5,931 nt of DNA. Origin: Azonexus sp. GTDB taxonomy: Bacteria > Pseudomonadota > Gammaproteobacteria > Burkholderiales > Rhodocyclaceae. The notes under the pieces are model-generated. The model did no database searches and had not been told where the DNA came from. It saw only the letters and a list, made by a program, of their open reading frames with translations. How positions within the stretch are numbered: position 1 is the stretch's first letter; every line of letters begins with the position of its first letter. The translations under genes and the position numbers were made by a program. The stretch spans positions 1 through 5,931 of the forward strand of contig JAITWU010000204.1 of NCBI GenBank assembly GCA_031285115.1, written 5' to 3'. Shown one piece after another: positions 5,001-5,931 of this stretch.

Positions 5001-5681
5001 CTAGGTGAGAATCCACTTCATGCAGCAATGGTGCGCCCTGTCGGACCCGGTGATGGAAGATGCGCTGTACGAAATCGAATCCATGCGGATATACAGTTCG
5101 CCGAAGACAACATCGCTGCGCCCGTCGGTTTCTGAGTTGAGTCCGCCGCTGACGCGCCCAACGAGATTCTGGAGATTGGCGTCGTCGCAGACGATTTCAA
5201 GGTGTATCCGGTGCGGCTGGCCCGCGATGTGACCAGCTTCGCCGATGGAGTCTTTGCGGTAGATGAGCCGACCCGCAGTAATCGTGCCGGGTATCTCGGT
5301 CAAGTGCTGATAGATTGAATAGTAGCGAACCGTGACCGCCGTACCGTCCGCCGCCGCGCCAATGTCGGTTTCGTGTTCGATGACGACGCCGCCGTCACTT
5401 GTCCAGCCTTCGTAGCCCAAGGCGTGCGCGTCCCGTGCGGCGCTGTCTTCGGGCATCGGCGTATGCTGCCGCACAAAGCGCACTCGCCCATCGGCAATGG
5501 CCCGAACTGGAAGGCGGTTCGCTCCGTCCTGCGGCGCTTGCAGGTGTACGCCGCCGTGCCAGCAGCAGTTCGTCCCAACCGGAAACCCACCATCCTCAAC
5601 GGTCAGCATGGCGCGATCCAGCCAGTCAGCGTCGGTCTCGCCTGCGTTGCGCTCAGGCAGAAATGGGGGGCTAATCAGCAT
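5001..5681 (-). CDS. T6SS-associated M23/LytM-like peptidase-fold protein, 3' end replaced by IS DNA
   Basis: Reads 226 residues from ATG 5681, with AGGAG (5695-5691) nine bases upstream, 31 bases after the vgrG stop. It begins MLISPPFLPERNAGETDADW. The M23-like core shows WHGGVHLQAP (41-50), PVRAIADGRVRFV (58-70), VVIEHE (99-104), YYSIYQHL (120-127), a GRLIYRKDSIGEAGH segment (137-151) and QPHRIHLEI (155-163). In classical M23 enzymes the zinc sites are HxGxD and HxH; here they read HGGVH and RIH, so catalysis is uncertain. It is probably a VgrG-linked cell-wall-targeting effector or accessory protein. From about residue 198 the sequence is antisense translation of an IS5 transposase fragment, ending at TAG 5003-5001. 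Homologues I recall are longer, so this copy is probably truncated. Confidence 0.75.
   Translation of the reverse strand: MLISPPFLPERNAGETDADWLDRAMLTVEDGGFPVGTNCCWHGGVHLQAPQDGANRLPVRAIADGRVRFVRQHTPMPEDSAARDAHALGYEGWTSDGGVVIEHETDIGAAADGTAVTVRYYSIYQHLTEIPGTITAGRLIYRKDSIGEAGHIAGQPHRIHLEIVCDDANLQNLVGRVSGGLNSETDGRSDVVFGELYIRMDSISYSASSITGSDRAHHCCMKWILT
5008..5088 (+). mobile_element. IS5-family transposase fragment (truncated at both ends)
   Basis: The plus-strand frame reads RIHFMQQWCALSDP, then VMEDALYEIESMR (5008-5088), matching the N-terminal helical region of IS5-family transposases (typically LRIHFMQQW..LSDPAMEDALYE..SMR.FAG). The match stops abruptly on both sides: a TAG lies just upstream at 5002-5004 in the same frame, and after 5088 the DNA belongs to the M23-like gene on the other strand. 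No terminal inverted repeats or DDE motifs remain. This is an ~80-bp scar, not a functional element. Confidence 0.75.
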
Positions 5682-5712
5682 TTTTGAGGGCTCCTGTACG
5701 TTACTGGCGTAA

Positions 5713-5931
5713 TTAGCGCGATACCGGGAATTTTCTATTCATTTTCCACTTTTCGAGCGAGGTTGCCTTGACTCTCGTATCCGGCAATTTCTCCAACATA
5801 GCCGGACTTCCTCCCGCCCCCTCGAACGCGTGTTGACTTCCCTTGACCGAGAAGACCCCCGGACAAGCGAAAGAGATGTTCTGTCCCTCGATGGTGAGCG
5901 CAGACTGTCCGGCCTGGAGGACGATCTTCTG
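5713..5931 (-). CDS. vgrG: VgrG type VI secretion tip protein, C-terminus (5' end outside window)
   Basis: The minus-strand frame enters from the right edge and runs 72 residues to TAA 5715-5713. It reads QKIVLQAGQSALTIEGQNIS, then FACPGVFSVKGSQHAFEGAGG, with LEKLPDTRVK further on. This is the end of the DUF2345-type beta-helical region that forms the lower shaft of VgrG, the spike at the tip of the type VI secretion tube. The repeated IxLQAGxSxxTIEGxxI pattern and the FSVKG.QHAF segment are characteristic. After the shaft there is only a short basic tail (to FPVSR), so no C-terminal effector domain is fused. The M23-like gene 31 bases downstream is the likely cargo or accessory gene of this VgrG. 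Confidence 0.88.
   Translation of the reverse strand, partial: QKIVLQAGQSALTIEGQNISFACPGVFSVKGSQHAFEGAGGSPAMLEKLPDTRVKATSLEKWKMNRKFPVSR

Noticed and set aside
4998..5027. Possible transporter promoter (minus-strand TAGAAT 5003-4998 with TTGCTG 5027-5022 upstream)
   Set aside because: The -10 fits five of six, but the -35 fits only three of six at a 19-base spacing; too weak to annotate.
1..5931. CRISPR array, toxin-antitoxin pair, riboswitch or complete insertion sequence
   Set aside because: No regularly spaced direct repeats, no paired small ORFs with ribosome binding sites, no recognisable aptamer and no intact transposase were seen.

Overview
The window is GC-rich DNA from a Gram-negative proteobacterium, most likely a betaproteobacterium. 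Supporting this are a TonB-dependent outer-membrane receptor with TonB, a ProQ/FinO-domain protein, a type VI secretion VgrG, and above all a circularly permuted (two-piece) tmRNA gene whose tag reads ANDERFAVAA, an ANDE..A.AA tag of the betaproteobacterial kind. A Rhodocyclales-like host is my inference, not something the sequence proves.

Layout. Positions 1-495 (+) hold the C-terminus of a TonB-dependent receptor. It is followed 24 bases later by a TonB-family energy transducer (520-1251, +) whose proline-rich linker contains an in-frame palindromic repeat pair. A strong UUCG-loop terminator (1266-1289) separates this operon from the convergent ssrA gene (about 1541-1290, -). ssrA is permuted: the acceptor half (T arm, 3' acceptor strand, A-C-C end) comes first, then a 25-base spacer hairpin, then the half with the 5' acceptor strand and the tag frame. 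Its promoter overlaps the stop codon of a small conserved-type hypothetical gene (1859-1572, -).

Divergent from that gene is a Tat-exported dienelactone-hydrolase-like protein (2094-2984, +), then a large imperfect inverted repeat (3001-3057), then a small ProQ/FinO RNA-binding protein (3069-3548, +). Convergent with it is a 12-TM major facilitator transporter (4920-3703, -). The transporter is followed on the same strand by the first ~35 codons of a PaaI-type thioesterase, cut off where it meets the proQ-like gene.

The right end is type VI secretion cargo DNA. A vgrG C-terminus (5931-5713, -) is followed 31 bases later by an M23/LytM-like peptidase-fold protein (5681-5001, -). The 3' end of that gene is replaced at about 5088 by an ~80-bp fragment of an IS5-family transposase gene lying on the + strand, so its last ~28 residues are antisense translation of IS DNA.

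The window therefore combines housekeeping loci (ssrA, proQ-like, TonB operon) with at least two decay junctions (thioesterase stub; IS5 scar in the T6SS cargo gene). The most notable element is the permuted tmRNA gene, which ordinary gene callers would miss or annotate as a spurious ORF.
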